Below are positions 16,741-24,859 of a stretch of 64,000 nucleotides of DNA, in pieces. Numbering within the stretch: the stretch's first letter is position 1; every line of letters begins with the position of its first letter. Origin of the DNA: Chloroflexota bacterium (GTDB lineage Bacteria > Chloroflexota > Anaerolineae > Aggregatilineales > Phototrophicaceae); assembly GCA_020161935.1 (NCBI GenBank), contig JAIUNI010000008.1, forward strand, positions 248,001 through 312,000, read 5' to 3'. Both the position numbers and the translations under genes were made by a program. Under the pieces are notes generated by a model that ran no database searches, was not told the origin of the DNA, and saw only the letters and a list, made by a program, of their open reading frames with translations.

Positions 16741-17712
16741 ATGCACGTTTCGCTCAAACGCCCTGCCCTGATTTCGCTGATTTGTTTATCTGTTCTGGTG
16801 TCCTTGCTGCCGGTGACGGCGCAAGATGGCGGCACGACCATGCCGACCCCGGTGGTTCCGGCGACCCCTACGCCTATCCCGAAGCCACCCCCGACGACGG
16901 TACTTACCGAGGAACGGGCGACGCTGGAGGTTTACTTCGCATCATTGGAACAGGGGCAAACCGGCCTGCTGCATGTGATGGGCGATGGGTTGGCGGGCGC
17001 GCGGTTGAGCTTCGCCAATACGCTGGTGGATTTCTTCTCGATGCCAGACGACGGCTACTACGGTTTCCTGTCGATCAGCATGGAGCAGACGGCGCGGAAT
17101 TACGACCTTGATGTGCTGGTGTGGTATGCGGATGGAACACGGCAGACGATCAGCACCAAGATTGAAGTGGTGATCGGCGGCTTCATCAAGCAGGTGGTAA
17201 CACTCGCGCCGGATAAGTCGTATCTGGCAGACCCTGAATTGGAGCGCAACGAACTGGCGAAGTTCGAGAGCATCTTTAGCAACGTATCGCCGGACAAGCT
17301 GTGGGATGCCAGCGGCTTCCAGATGCCGATTCCCGGCGGCGAGCTGACCTCCCCTTTCGGCGCGTTCCGCAACTTCAACGGCACGATGGACACACGGCAC
17401 ACGGGTTGGGACATCCGCGCCACGCTGGGGCAGCCGGTGATGGCTTCGGCAGCAGGGACGGTGGTCTACACCGGATTCATGGATATTCACGGGAACGTGG
17501 TGGTGGTTGACCACGGCATGGGGGTTTTTACGACCTACAACCATTTTTCGCAGACGCATGTTACACGCGGGCAGACGATTACGGCGGGGCAAGTGCTGGG
17601 GCTGGTGGGCGCAACCGGACGCACGAGCGGGGCGCACTTCCACTGGGAAGTGGCGGTCAACGGCAACTTCGTGGACGCGGTGCAGTTTATGAATATGTGG
17701 AAGCCGGGGTAA
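16741..17712 (+). CDS. secreted M23 family metallopeptidase (LytM type)
   Basis: Zinc peptidase that cleaves peptidoglycan cross-bridges, or binds wall and helps division. The signal peptide spans residues 1-28 (RPALISLICLSVLVSLLPVTAQ), followed by a Thr/Pro-rich linker to ~52 and a beta-rich domain (~53-185). The peptidase domain starts ~200 with LTSPFGAFRNFNG; zinc ligands are in RHTGWDI (H-x-x-x-D) and GAHFHWEV (H-x-H), with GNVVVVDHG and YNHFS also conserved. All ligands are present, so it should be active. The 323-residue length is normal. The ribosome site before ATG 16741 is weak. It is monocistronic and is followed by repeats and a convergent TIR gene. Confidence 0.92.
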   Translation: MHVSLKRPALISLICLSVLVSLLPVTAQDGGTTMPTPVVPATPTPIPKPPPTTVLTEERATLEVYFASLEQGQTGLLHVMGDGLAGARLSFANTLVDFFSMPDDGYYGFLSISMEQTARNYDLDVLVWYADGTRQTISTKIEVVIGGFIKQVVTLAPDKSYLADPELERNELAKFESIFSNVSPDKLWDASGFQMPIPGGELTSPFGAFRNFNGTMDTRHTGWDIRATLGQPVMASAAGTVVYTGFMDIHGNVVVVDHGMGVFTTYNHFSQTHVTRGQTITAGQVLGLVGATGRTSGAHFHWEVAVNGNFVDAVQFMNMWKPG

Positions 17713-17717
17713 GGGAG

Positions 17718-17801
17718 ACGCAAAACGCAAAGGCGCTAAGGTGCAAAGCGTTTTAACACAAAGACTCAATGGCACAAAGGCGCAGAGCCGCCAAGAAAAG
17801 T
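17718..17801 (+). repeat. long 8-bp-periodic repeat joining three subtypes
   Basis: CGCAAAG-CGCTAAG-TGCAAAG is followed by a five-unit chain CACAAAG-CTCAATG-CACAAAG-CGCAGAG-CGCCAAG, all 8 bp apart. The last chain links the CACAAAG, CGCAGAG and CGCCAAG subtypes in one array. Confidence 0.8.
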
Positions 17802-18769
17802 TAGAGTTTGGTTCTCGCGAATGAAAATGCGCGTTCAATGTATGGAAATATTCTTGAAAAGAGCTGAGGAAGGGCAAAAAGAGCACTTACAAGTGCAAGA
17901 ACTATGAAAATAAGTCCCTCGCCAAATCCACGTTCTGCGCTAAAAAAAATTGCGATTAGCGCCATCACAATAACAATCGAAAAGACCACTGCTCGTTTTG
18001 TTCCTCTTTTTTGAAGCCAAGTACTGATGCGCGGAAAAATCAAGCTCATTACTACTATAATCGCAATCAGCAGGTTCATATATGATTGAACATTTACCCA
18101 CAAAGACGGGCTTTCAATGACTCGATAGCGGTATTGGGCAAATAAGCCTGTGACCCAGCCAATAACTAACCCACCAAAGATCAAAAACATAAAGGCAAGT
18201 ATGTATTGTGTTACGGTTTTCAGGCGAGCCAAGAGTCGATTTGATGGCAGATCGTTGGAGATGGGTTCGGCAGCCAATTTGGTTGGCGGCGGGGCGGGTG
18301 TTGGGGGTGAAACAGGCGTTGCGCGTGGTTGCTCTACGGGTGGGGCGGCCTCGGCGACAGGTGTTTTGATGCCGATATGGTTTTGAATGGCGGTCATCAA
18401 ACGCGCCATGTTGGTGGTGTAATTTTTGCGAATGTCAACCCATTGGTTGCCACTCAAGGTATAGGGAACGGATTCGCTGGGTTCGCCCTGCGCGAGTACG
18501 GTGAAGATGTGGACACGGTGCAAACCTGCGAAGTGAATTTCATCACGTACGCCTTTTGAGTCAATGACGTTCGGTGTCAGGATCACGAGCACACAGGCTG
18601 CTGATTTCAGCGCATCCTCTACTGCACGATCCCACAGCGGCGTACCGGGTTCAATCCCTTCATCCACCCAAACATTCGTACCTTCGTCACGCAACGTATC
18701 GCGAACACGATGCATAATATCCACATCGCGGCGGCTGTAACTCAAGAAAACATAAGGATAGGTATTCAT
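17801..18769 (-). CDS. TIR-domain protein with four C-terminal membrane helices
   Basis: N-terminal TIR domain (residues ~4-135): box 1 YVFLSYSRRDVDIMHRV, box 2-like NVWVDEGIEPGTPLWDRAVEDAL, then ACVLVILTPNVIDSKGVRDEIHFAG. A Pro/Ala/Thr linker (~138-180) leads to four hydrophobic segments at about 188-212, 225-250, 262-282 and 288-308. So the TIR domain is tethered to the inner membrane and faces the cytoplasm. TIR proteins either hydrolyse NAD or act as adaptors. Glu residues are present in the helix after LWDRAVEDAL, but I cannot say which, if any, is catalytic. There is no STING, nuclease or cyclase gene beside it, so a defence role is only a possibility. Confidence 0.85.
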   Translation of the reverse strand: MNTYPYVFLSYSRRDVDIMHRVRDTLRDEGTNVWVDEGIEPGTPLWDRAVEDALKSAACVLVILTPNVIDSKGVRDEIHFAGLHRVHIFTVLAQGEPSESVPYTLSGNQWVDIRKNYTTNMARLMTAIQNHIGIKTPVAEAAPPVEQPRATPVSPPTPAPPPTKLAAEPISNDLPSNRLLARLKTVTQYILAFMFLIFGGLVIGWVTGLFAQYRYRVIESPSLWVNVQSYMNLLIAIIVVMSLIFPRISTWLQKRGTKRAVVFSIVIVMALIAIFFSAERGFGEGLIFIVLALVSALFALPQLFSRIFPYIERAFSFARTKL

Positions 18770-18901
18770 CGTTACAATTACTTTTAAGCACTTAACTTTA
18801 GAAAGAGTGTAGCATGTTTCGCTTGGTTGTCATGCATTTAACCCCGATTTAACGACTTCAGGTTAAACTCCGCGCTTCGATTTTTCACCAATGAGAAGCG
18901 C

Positions 18902-20146
18902 ATGACCACAACCGCACCCCACTCAACTCCCAAAGTTAGCTACAGCGATTTGATACGCCTGTTTTTGAAGTTAAGCCTAACGGCTTTCGGTGGGCCGGTG
19001 GCGCATATCGCGATGGGCGAGGACGAGATCGTGACGCGGCGCAAGTGGATGACACGCGAGGGGTATCTCGATCTGGTGGCGGCGACTAACCTGATCCCCG
19101 GCCCGAACTCGACCGAGGTGATGATTCATGTGGGTTATGTGACGCGCGGCATCCCCGGTGCGCTGGTGGCGGGGGCGTGCTTCATCGGGCCAGCATTCTT
19201 GCTGACGCTAATCTTGGCGATTCTGTACGTGAGCAGCGGGCAAATCCCTCAGGTGGAAGCGCTGCTATGGGGGATCAAGCCGGTGATTGTGGCGATCATC
19301 GCGCAGGCGGGCTACCGGTTGGGCATCACGGCGCTCAAGAACTGGCCGCTGTGGGTGCTGTTCGGCGTGGCGATGGCGCTGGTGGTGTTCACGGATGTGC
19401 CGGAAGTGCTGGTGATGTTGGGCGCGGGGGTCGTATACGGGTTGTATGTGTTAGGGTTGGGCGGCGCGGTGGCAAGTGTGGGCGCGTTCCTAAACCCTCA
19501 TCCCCTTTCCCTATCCCTCAGGACGAGGGGCGAAGATTCATTTGTACACATGCCTGCGATTAGCCCGGCATGGGTTCAAGCGGCGGCGACTGTACCGCCG
19601 AGTTTATGGGACATATTCTTTTATTTCCTGAAGATCGGCTCGGTGCTGTTCGGCAGCGGCTATGTGCTGATCTCGTACATTCAGCAGGACGTGGTGAACG
19701 GCTTCGGCTGGCTGACGGGGCAGCAGCTCCTCGACGCGGTGGCTATCGGGCAGCTCACGCCGGGGCCGGTATCGACGACGGTGGCGGTGGTCGGGTACAT
19801 CGTGGCAGGTTTACCGGGGGCGCTGGTGGCGACCATTGGCATCTTCCTGCCGTCGTTCGTGCTGGTGATTCTGACCGCGCCGCTGATCCCCAAAATGCGG
19901 CAGAGCAAGTTTCTCGGCGGGTTTTTGGAAGGCGTGAACGCGGGGGTGATCGCGGCAATTGCGATCACGCTGGTGGAGCTGACGAACGCGGCACTCAAGA
20001 CGCTGGACGGCGGGGGGTGGAGTCCGGTGGCGATTGGGCTGGCGGTGGTGGCGCTGGTGCTGCTCATCCGCTACAAGGTGAACGCGAGCTGGTTGATCGT
20101 GCTGGGGGGCGTGGTGGGGGTTGCGGCGGCAGTCGGGTTCGCGTAA
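18902..20146 (+). CDS. chrA: chromate transporter (two-domain ChrA)
   Basis: Inner-membrane CHR-family transporter that expels chromate, giving chromate resistance. Two homologous halves are visible. The N half has LTAFGGPVAHIAMGEDEIV (residues ~29-47) and NLIPGPNSTEVMIHVG (~63). The C half has IGSVLFGSGYVLISYIQQDVV (~251) and AIGQLTPGPVSTTVAVVGY (~281). The paired G-P-G-P/PGP motifs mark long-chain ChrA proteins. Between the halves, residues ~197-213 (LNPHPLSLSLRTRGED) come from an intergenic repeat in frame (see 19492-19532). The reading frame is intact, so the pump may still work. The start ATG 18902 follows TGAGAAG. The gene is not linked to other metal resistance genes. Confidence 0.92.
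   Translation: MTTTAPHSTPKVSYSDLIRLFLKLSLTAFGGPVAHIAMGEDEIVTRRKWMTREGYLDLVAATNLIPGPNSTEVMIHVGYVTRGIPGALVAGACFIGPAFLLTLILAILYVSSGQIPQVEALLWGIKPVIVAIIAQAGYRLGITALKNWPLWVLFGVAMALVVFTDVPEVLVMLGAGVVYGLYVLGLGGAVASVGAFLNPHPLSLSLRTRGEDSFVHMPAISPAWVQAAATVPPSLWDIFFYFLKIGSVLFGSGYVLISYIQQDVVNGFGWLTGQQLLDAVAIGQLTPGPVSTTVAVVGYIVAGLPGALVATIGIFLPSFVLVILTAPLIPKMRQSKFLGGFLEGVNAGVIAAIAITLVELTNAALKTLDGGGWSPVAIGLAVVALVLLIRYKVNASWLIVLGGVVGVAAAVGFA
19492..19532 (+). repeat. C-rich palindromic repeat inside chrA
   Basis: AACCCTCATCCCCTTTCCCT followed by ATCCCTCAGGACGAGGGGCGA is a copy of the same C-rich palindromic family seen between genes. It is translated in frame as NPHPLSLSLRTRGE in the loop joining the two ChrA halves. 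Confidence 0.8.
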
Positions 20147-20150
20147 AACG

Positions 20151-20305
20151 GATTAACCGCAGAGGAACGCAGAGAGCAAGGAGGAAAAGGTTTTAACCGC
20201 CAAGTCGCCAAGTACGCCAAGAAATACGGAGGGCTTTTAAAGCAAAGGCGCAAAGATTTTTAACACAAAGACTCAATGACCCAAAGGCACAGAGAATTTT
20301 CAAAA
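20151..20305 (+). repeat. cluster of 8-bp-periodic repeats
   Basis: Contains CGCAGAG units (20157 on), CGCCAAG x3 with 8/9 spacing (20197-20221), GCAAAGGCGCAAAG, and a chain CACAAAG-CTCAATG-CCCAAAG-CACAGAG (20266-20297). It fills the gap between chrA and the dehydrogenase gene. Confidence 0.8.
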
Positions 20306-20416
20306 GTTCTACTTCAATTCTTCGAAGTCATGTAAAGCAATATTGGTTGGTACAGGGTCAAAGCGCGTATACTCGGCGGCATACGTTGAACCATTGAGGG
20401 GATAGGACAAACACAG

Positions 20417-21295
20417 ATGGATGTCGGGTTTATTGGTTTAGGGGCGATGGGTTTGGTGATGGCGCGGAACCTGTGCGCGGCGGGACACACGGTTACGGTT
20501 TACAACCGCACCCGCAGCAAGGCCGAGTCGCTGGTGGAACACGGCGCGAAGGTGGCAGATGCCCCTGCGGAGGCGTGCAAGGGTGAAGTCGTGATCACGC
20601 TGCTTTCGGACGACGCGGCGGTGGCGGATATGGTGTTCGGCAGCGGCGGGGTGCTGAACGCGCTCGCACCGGATACGGTGCATGTGTGCATGAGTACGAT
20701 CAGCACGGCGCTTGGCGAACGGCTGACCGAGGCGCACACGGCGGCGGGGCGGGCGTATGTCTCCGCGCCGGTGTTCGGGCGACCGGACGCAGCCGAGGCG
20801 GCGAAGTTGTTCATTGTGGCGGGGGGCGCAGCGGCGGCGATTGCCCGATGCCAGCCCGCCTTTGACGCGCTGGGGCAGCGGACGTTCGTCGTGGGTGAGG
20901 AACCGGTGAAGGCCAACATCACCAAGATCAGCGGGAACTTCCTGATTTCGGCGGTGATCGAGAGTTTGAGCGAGGCGTTCACGCTGGTGCGGAAGTACGA
21001 CATCGAGCCGCAAGCCTACTTAGACTTGCTGACGAGTACGATTTTTTCAGCGCCGGTTTACAAGAACTACGGCGGCATTATCGCGCAGGAAAAGTTTGAC
21101 CCGCCGGGGTTCAAGCTGCCGCTGGGGTTGAAGGATGTGCGCCTCGCGATTGCGGCGGGTGATGAGACTAATACGCCGTTACCGATTGCCAGCCTTGTGC
21201 GCGACCATTTGGTGGCAGCGATGGCGAAGGGGTACGGGGAACTCGATTGGTCGGTGCTGGGCAGGATCGCGGCGCAGAACGCGGGGTTGGAATAA
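20417..21295 (+). CDS. NAD(P)-dependent oxidoreductase, 3-hydroxyisobutyrate dehydrogenase family
   Basis: Beta-hydroxyacid dehydrogenase-type enzyme of 292 residues. The N-terminal Rossmann domain has DVGFIGLGAMGLVMARNLCAAGHTVTVYNRT (residues 2-32), where the Arg after N suggests NADP use. VSAPVFGRPDAAEAAKLFIVAGG is the substrate-binding segment with P-V-x-G. The catalytic lysine is in NITKISGNFLI (~172), within the family N-x-x-K helix. The C-terminal helical domain (FKLPLGLKDVRLAI) is intact. The closest match in pattern is the glyoxylate/succinic-semialdehyde reductase branch, but the true substrate is not evident. Two palindromic repeats follow before the convergent AIM24 gene. Confidence 0.88.
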   Translation: MDVGFIGLGAMGLVMARNLCAAGHTVTVYNRTRSKAESLVEHGAKVADAPAEACKGEVVITLLSDDAAVADMVFGSGGVLNALAPDTVHVCMSTISTALGERLTEAHTAAGRAYVSAPVFGRPDAAEAAKLFIVAGGAAAAIARCQPAFDALGQRTFVVGEEPVKANITKISGNFLISAVIESLSEAFTLVRKYDIEPQAYLDLLTSTIFSAPVYKNYGGIIAQEKFDPPGFKLPLGLKDVRLAIAAGDETNTPLPIASLVRDHLVAAMAKGYGELDWSVLGRIAAQNAGLE

Positions 21296-21298
21296 GTT

Positions 21299-21341
21299 AG
21301 ACCCCACCCCCAGCCCCTCCCCGTAGTAACAGGGAGGGGAG
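21299..21341. repeat. C-rich palindromic repeat
   Basis: AGACCCCACCCCCAGCCCCTC followed by CCCGTAGTAACAGGGAGGGGA. It starts three bases after the stop codon of the dehydrogenase gene. Confidence 0.8.
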
Positions 21342-21383
21342 CAAAGGCGGAGGAGGCACGCCACCTCCCTACAAAATGCTGTG

Positions 21384-21414
21384 TGTAGGGGCTTGCCGAC
21401 GGCAAGCCCCTACA
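21384..21414. repeat. TGTAGGG-type palindrome
   Basis: Perfect 14-bp stem (21384-21397 with 21401-21414) and GAC loop, with ends TGTAGGGG/CCCCTACA. A half copy (GGCACGCCACCTCCCTACA) lies just before it at 21354-21374. It may also act as a bidirectional stop between the convergent genes. Confidence 0.85.
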
Positions 21415-21439
21415 ATGTCGTTCTGTGAAATTATCGTGG

Positions 21440-22108
21440 TTAGCTGCTCTTGGGCAGCATGGGCGCGAGCCAACCGACGAAGGCGCTGATCGAACGCGAC
21501 TGCATCAACACGCGACCGGGGCCAGTGAGGTGGCAGACCAAGCCTTCGCCGCCGAGGATGGTGGACTTCCAACTGCCGGATTTTTGCACGGTGAACTTGA
21601 GGCTGGTATCCATGCCGACGATGTGGGCGGTATCGACAATGTAACTTTCACCGGGGGCAAGGGTTTTGTCGAAGATCGCGCCGTAAGACGAGGCCAGCAG
21701 TTTGCCGCTGCCGCTGACCTTCAGCAAGATCAAACCACCGCCGCCGAAGAAACCACGCGCCCCGCCCCAACTGGCATCCACTTTCAGACCGTTTTCACTG
21801 GCGACATACGCACCGCTGGCGAGCAGAAACTCACCCGTGACCGGCAAGACAAACATATCACCGGCGACGGCAGGCGCAAGTGTGATCTCGCCACCCTGCG
21901 CGGGGGCTTTCCATGTGTTCTGGAAGAAACTCTCGCCGGCTGCCATGCGCTTGAGGCCGCCGAAAATGCCGCCTTCGGCTTTGGTGCTCATCACCATGCC
22001 GTCGGTGTGGCTGACCATCGAACCCGGCTCGACGCGGATTTCCTCGTTCGGTTCCACTTTGACATACGCGAGGGAAAACGCTGGTTGAAACTTCAGGGTG
22101 ACATCCAT
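21440..22108 (-). CDS. AIM24/TIGR00266 family protein
   Basis: A 222-residue all-beta protein of the AIM24/TIGR00266 family. Diagnostic segments are VEPNEEIRVEPGSMVSHTDGMVMSTKAEGGIFGGLKRMAAGESFFQNTW near the N-terminus, then a Gly-rich middle (GGARGFFGGGGLILLKVSGSGKLLASSYG) and LGGEGLVCHLTGPGRVLMQSRS at the end. The family is widespread in bacteria and in mitochondria, but its biochemical role is unknown. There is no signal peptide. GGAGG lies 12 bases upstream of ATG 22108. The gene is monocistronic and convergent with the upstream oxidoreductase. Confidence 0.88.
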   Translation of the reverse strand: MDVTLKFQPAFSLAYVKVEPNEEIRVEPGSMVSHTDGMVMSTKAEGGIFGGLKRMAAGESFFQNTWKAPAQGGEITLAPAVAGDMFVLPVTGEFLLASGAYVASENGLKVDASWGGARGFFGGGGLILLKVSGSGKLLASSYGAIFDKTLAPGESYIVDTAHIVGMDTSLKFTVQKSGSWKSTILGGEGLVCHLTGPGRVLMQSRSISAFVGWLAPMLPKSS

Positions 22109-22279
22109 CTCTCTTCAAGCCTCCAAATAATCGGGCTATTCAACCCCGCACAGTGCAAGGTTGAAATACCTGTAATACACGCTCATTGTATGGTGAGATA
22201 CGTTGAGTTCGCGCTTAAGGTTTCGCTTGTGTGATTATATCCCCCACTGCATAGGGGACAGACGGAACCCATTTAACCT

Positions 22280-22285
22280 TACAAT
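22280..22285 (+). promoter_or_regulatory. -10-like hexamer before the secreted protein gene
   Basis: TACAAT lies 52 bp before ATG 22338; no clear -35 element is visible. Confidence 0.3.
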
Positions 22286-22337
22286 CGTCTTTGAGTACGA
22301 CCTCTTTTACCGTTGAGAAGTTCATCAAGGAGGAATC

Positions 22338-23729
22338 ATGCGACGATGGGTGTTATTAATCTGTATTCTGGGTACGCTGCTCGGTTCAACACAGGTTTTA
22401 GCTCAAGACGCGGAACGGTTCTTCGGTCTGCGCGATGATACGCTCATCAGCTTTACGCTGGACGGAAACACCACCGAATTACTCGGCAGTATTAATCCAG
22501 AGGCAGTACGTCTGCTAAAAACGGACTCCCCCGAACACCCCCTGCTCATAGCAGAGGTCGATGGGACATTCAGATTATTTTTAGTCGGGCCGATCCAAAA
22601 ACCGCAGCCTATTCTCCTGCCCGAAGGCTACATCATTGAAGACATGAACTGGGTGATCTTCTCGCGGCATCATCCGTATTACGTCCTTCAATCTTCGCTG
22701 CGGCTGCCGGAAAGCATCGGGCTTCTCGTCAACGTCGATGCACTCGTCGCCCAGCCCTTAAGCGGTCACCTTTTCTTCACCAATCAGGAGACAGCGAAAT
22801 TTTCGGCAGATGGAACCAAACTCCGCTATCCCAGCAACACAACCGAAGGCCAGAACACATGGTATTTAATCGAGCGTGACCTTGCCAGCGGCGAGGAACA
22901 CCGCTTTTATTCGGTTGATGATTATTATCCGCCGTTCACCAGTGACTCGGAAGGCGGGCGCTGGCTGCTGCGGCGTGTTGACCGCACGACTAAAATCGCG
23001 ACCACTGAATTGATTAAGCCGGACGGCACCATTACGACCTACGCAACGGAGGACAGCAGTACCCCGCAGTTACGCCTGCTGTGGAATGACCTGCTGTATG
23101 TGACACCGGCTCTCTGCCAAACCGACTGCCCGATCAAAATTGCGCCCATTGAAGACGGCGACGCAGGCGCGGAACTCACCTTTACAGTACCGGAGGTTGA
23201 ATCGCTGGCGGTGCCTCTCACCATGCCGGACTCGGAACGCTTAGTGATTACCGATAATTCCGGTTATTGGCTGCTCAAAACCGATGATACCGCCACTTAT
23301 CTGGGTATCCATAACCCCGCGATCATTTATAACCCGCGCGTCCTTTCGGATGACGGACGCTGGTTGATGAGCATCACCAACGATGAAGATGGAGAACCAG
23401 TTCGTTATCAAGTATGGGACTTAACCAGCGAACGGACGGTTATCGAACGCGATATACCGCGCGGGTTAAATGTCTCCTATGACGACGAGGGGATTATTGT
23501 ATGGGAATACACCAACACACAGCTTGTCTACCGTTTCAGCGATGGGCAGTTGTTTACACTTGAGATCGGCAACCGCGAAACCCTTTTCGCACTGGCAGCG
23601 CCTCAGATCGGTCTGGTCAGCGTCGGGAATGAAAGCAAAATCGGCGAACAGGGTATTTACGCCTACGACCTTGAAGCACAGACTTACCAACTGCTGGCGG
23701 CAGACACCCGTCCGCTGGTGGCCTACTGA
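22338..23729 (+). CDS. secreted beta-propeller-like protein of unknown function
   Basis: A 463-residue exported protein. The signal peptide is RRWVLLICILGTLLGSTQVLAQ (residues 2-23) with cleavage probably after A-Q. The rest is beta-rich with repeated patterns such as AKFSADGTKLRYPS, ESEGGRWLLRRVD, RVLSDDGRWLMSIT and YDDEGIIVWEY, about 45-60 residues apart, reminiscent of WD40/TolB-type blades. No catalytic motif is seen. Ribosome site AAGGAGGA precedes ATG 22338. It ends at a strong bidirectional terminator. It might report on or bind an extracellular ligand, but nothing in the sequence decides that. Confidence 0.65.
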   Translation: MRRWVLLICILGTLLGSTQVLAQDAERFFGLRDDTLISFTLDGNTTELLGSINPEAVRLLKTDSPEHPLLIAEVDGTFRLFLVGPIQKPQPILLPEGYIIEDMNWVIFSRHHPYYVLQSSLRLPESIGLLVNVDALVAQPLSGHLFFTNQETAKFSADGTKLRYPSNTTEGQNTWYLIERDLASGEEHRFYSVDDYYPPFTSDSEGGRWLLRRVDRTTKIATTELIKPDGTITTYATEDSSTPQLRLLWNDLLYVTPALCQTDCPIKIAPIEDGDAGAELTFTVPEVESLAVPLTMPDSERLVITDNSGYWLLKTDDTATYLGIHNPAIIYNPRVLSDDGRWLMSITNDEDGEPVRYQVWDLTSERTVIERDIPRGLNVSYDDEGIIVWEYTNTQLVYRFSDGQLFTLEIGNRETLFALAAPQIGLVSVGNESKIGEQGIYAYDLEAQTYQLLAADTRPLVAY

Positions 23730-23742
23730 GGCGAGAAATAAA

Positions 23743-23773
23743 AAAGCGGACGAGGAGTTTACTCGTCCGCTTT
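23743..23773. terminator. bidirectional terminator between convergent genes
   Basis: A perfect 12-bp stem AAAGCGGACGAG/CTCGTCCGCTTT with a seven-base loop. The A tract to its left gives a T tract on the minus strand, and TTTC follows on the plus strand, so it can serve both neighbours. Confidence 0.88.
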
Positions 23774-23787
23774 CGCAATCAAATGAA

Positions 23788-24714
23788 TTAACGGCGCTTC
23801 TTCTTTTTCGGGGAGGGCGGTGACTCTTTGAACGGCTTCGTTTGTTCTTTGATCTTCGATAACTGATCGTAGTAGCCGGTGATGAAGTCCCCGCGATCCG
23901 TCGCGACCAGCAGCCCCGACAGCGTATTCACACTGAGTTCACCAAAATGGTCGATGAGGCGACCAATCTGCTCGCGGACGATCATCATCATCTCGTCCCA
24001 ACTGACCCCCTGCGGCAGTTCCGCCTCGCGCACGCTGCGGGTACTGTTGAGGTAAGCCAGCGCCGGTTCCGCCGATGGGAACACCAGCGAACGCGGTAAA
24101 TCGTAGCGCACGACGGCCTCGAAATGGCGGGCGAACAGGCGCGTCCCACTTTCGAGGGTGAAGGGATCGGTGTGCTGCCCCGGCACGCGGACGTTCGCCG
24201 TCCCCGGTGGCGAAAGCAGCGTGATCGCGCGGCGCATCAACGCCTGAAACTCCGGCATGGTGTGGATGCTGTTGGTGGTCGCCATGACGAAGCCGTTGGG
24301 CTTCACCACACGCCGCAGTTCCCGCAGCGCACGCATGACATCCGGCACATGGAACAGCATATGGTTCGCCATCACCACGTCGAAGCTGGCGTTGGCATAT
24401 GGCAGTCGTTGGGCATCCGCCAGCACCAGCGTATTTTTATAGGGGTGCGACTTGACCATACTGCCGTGAAGATCACAGGCGTGGTAGTCGATATTCGGGA
24501 AACGGTCGTGTAAGGCGGTGTAGTAGCGCCCCGGCCCGCTGCCAATGTCGAGGATACGTTCGTCACCCCGCAGTTTGACCGAATCAACTGCCCACGCCGT
24601 AAAATCAAGTTTGGGTTGGCTGTAAAGCTCGTGCGTTTCCTGCCGGATGCGAAGCGACTCATCGGTTTCATACATACGACCGACAGCCTGCGGGTCGTTG
24701 GCAAAGTTGAACAT
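23788..24714 (-). CDS. class I SAM-dependent methyltransferase
   Basis: Methyltransferase of the UbiE/Methyltransf_11 kind. Motif I is ERILDIGSGPGRYYTAL (residue ~51), motif II YHACDLHGSM, the post-I acidic motif LVLADAQRLPYANASFDVVMANHMLFHVPD and motif III VVKPNGFVMATTNS. A ~150-residue C-terminal part with VSWDEMMMIVREQIGRLIDHFGE is not typical of the catalytic core. The last residues are Lys/Arg-rich (SPPSPKKKKRR). The start is taken as ATG 24714, with GGAAGA upstream; ATG 24744 has no ribosome site. The substrate is not predictable; no pathway gene is adjacent. Confidence 0.85.
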   Translation of the reverse strand: MFNFANDPQAVGRMYETDESLRIRQETHELYSQPKLDFTAWAVDSVKLRGDERILDIGSGPGRYYTALHDRFPNIDYHACDLHGSMVKSHPYKNTLVLADAQRLPYANASFDVVMANHMLFHVPDVMRALRELRRVVKPNGFVMATTNSIHTMPEFQALMRRAITLLSPPGTANVRVPGQHTDPFTLESGTRLFARHFEAVVRYDLPRSLVFPSAEPALAYLNSTRSVREAELPQGVSWDEMMMIVREQIGRLIDHFGELSVNTLSGLLVATDRGDFITGYYDQLSKIKEQTKPFKESPPSPKKKKRR

Positions 24715-24859
24715 CAAATCTTCCGTTCTAAGCAAGTCAAACATATGGCAACAGTTATAACTCTATTCAGAATATTAGCATCGAAAGGCAGTTTCGGGCT
24801 ATTCTCACCCACATAGGATAACACAAGCCTAAATTTACGCATATTCAGTTTTGTTGGGT

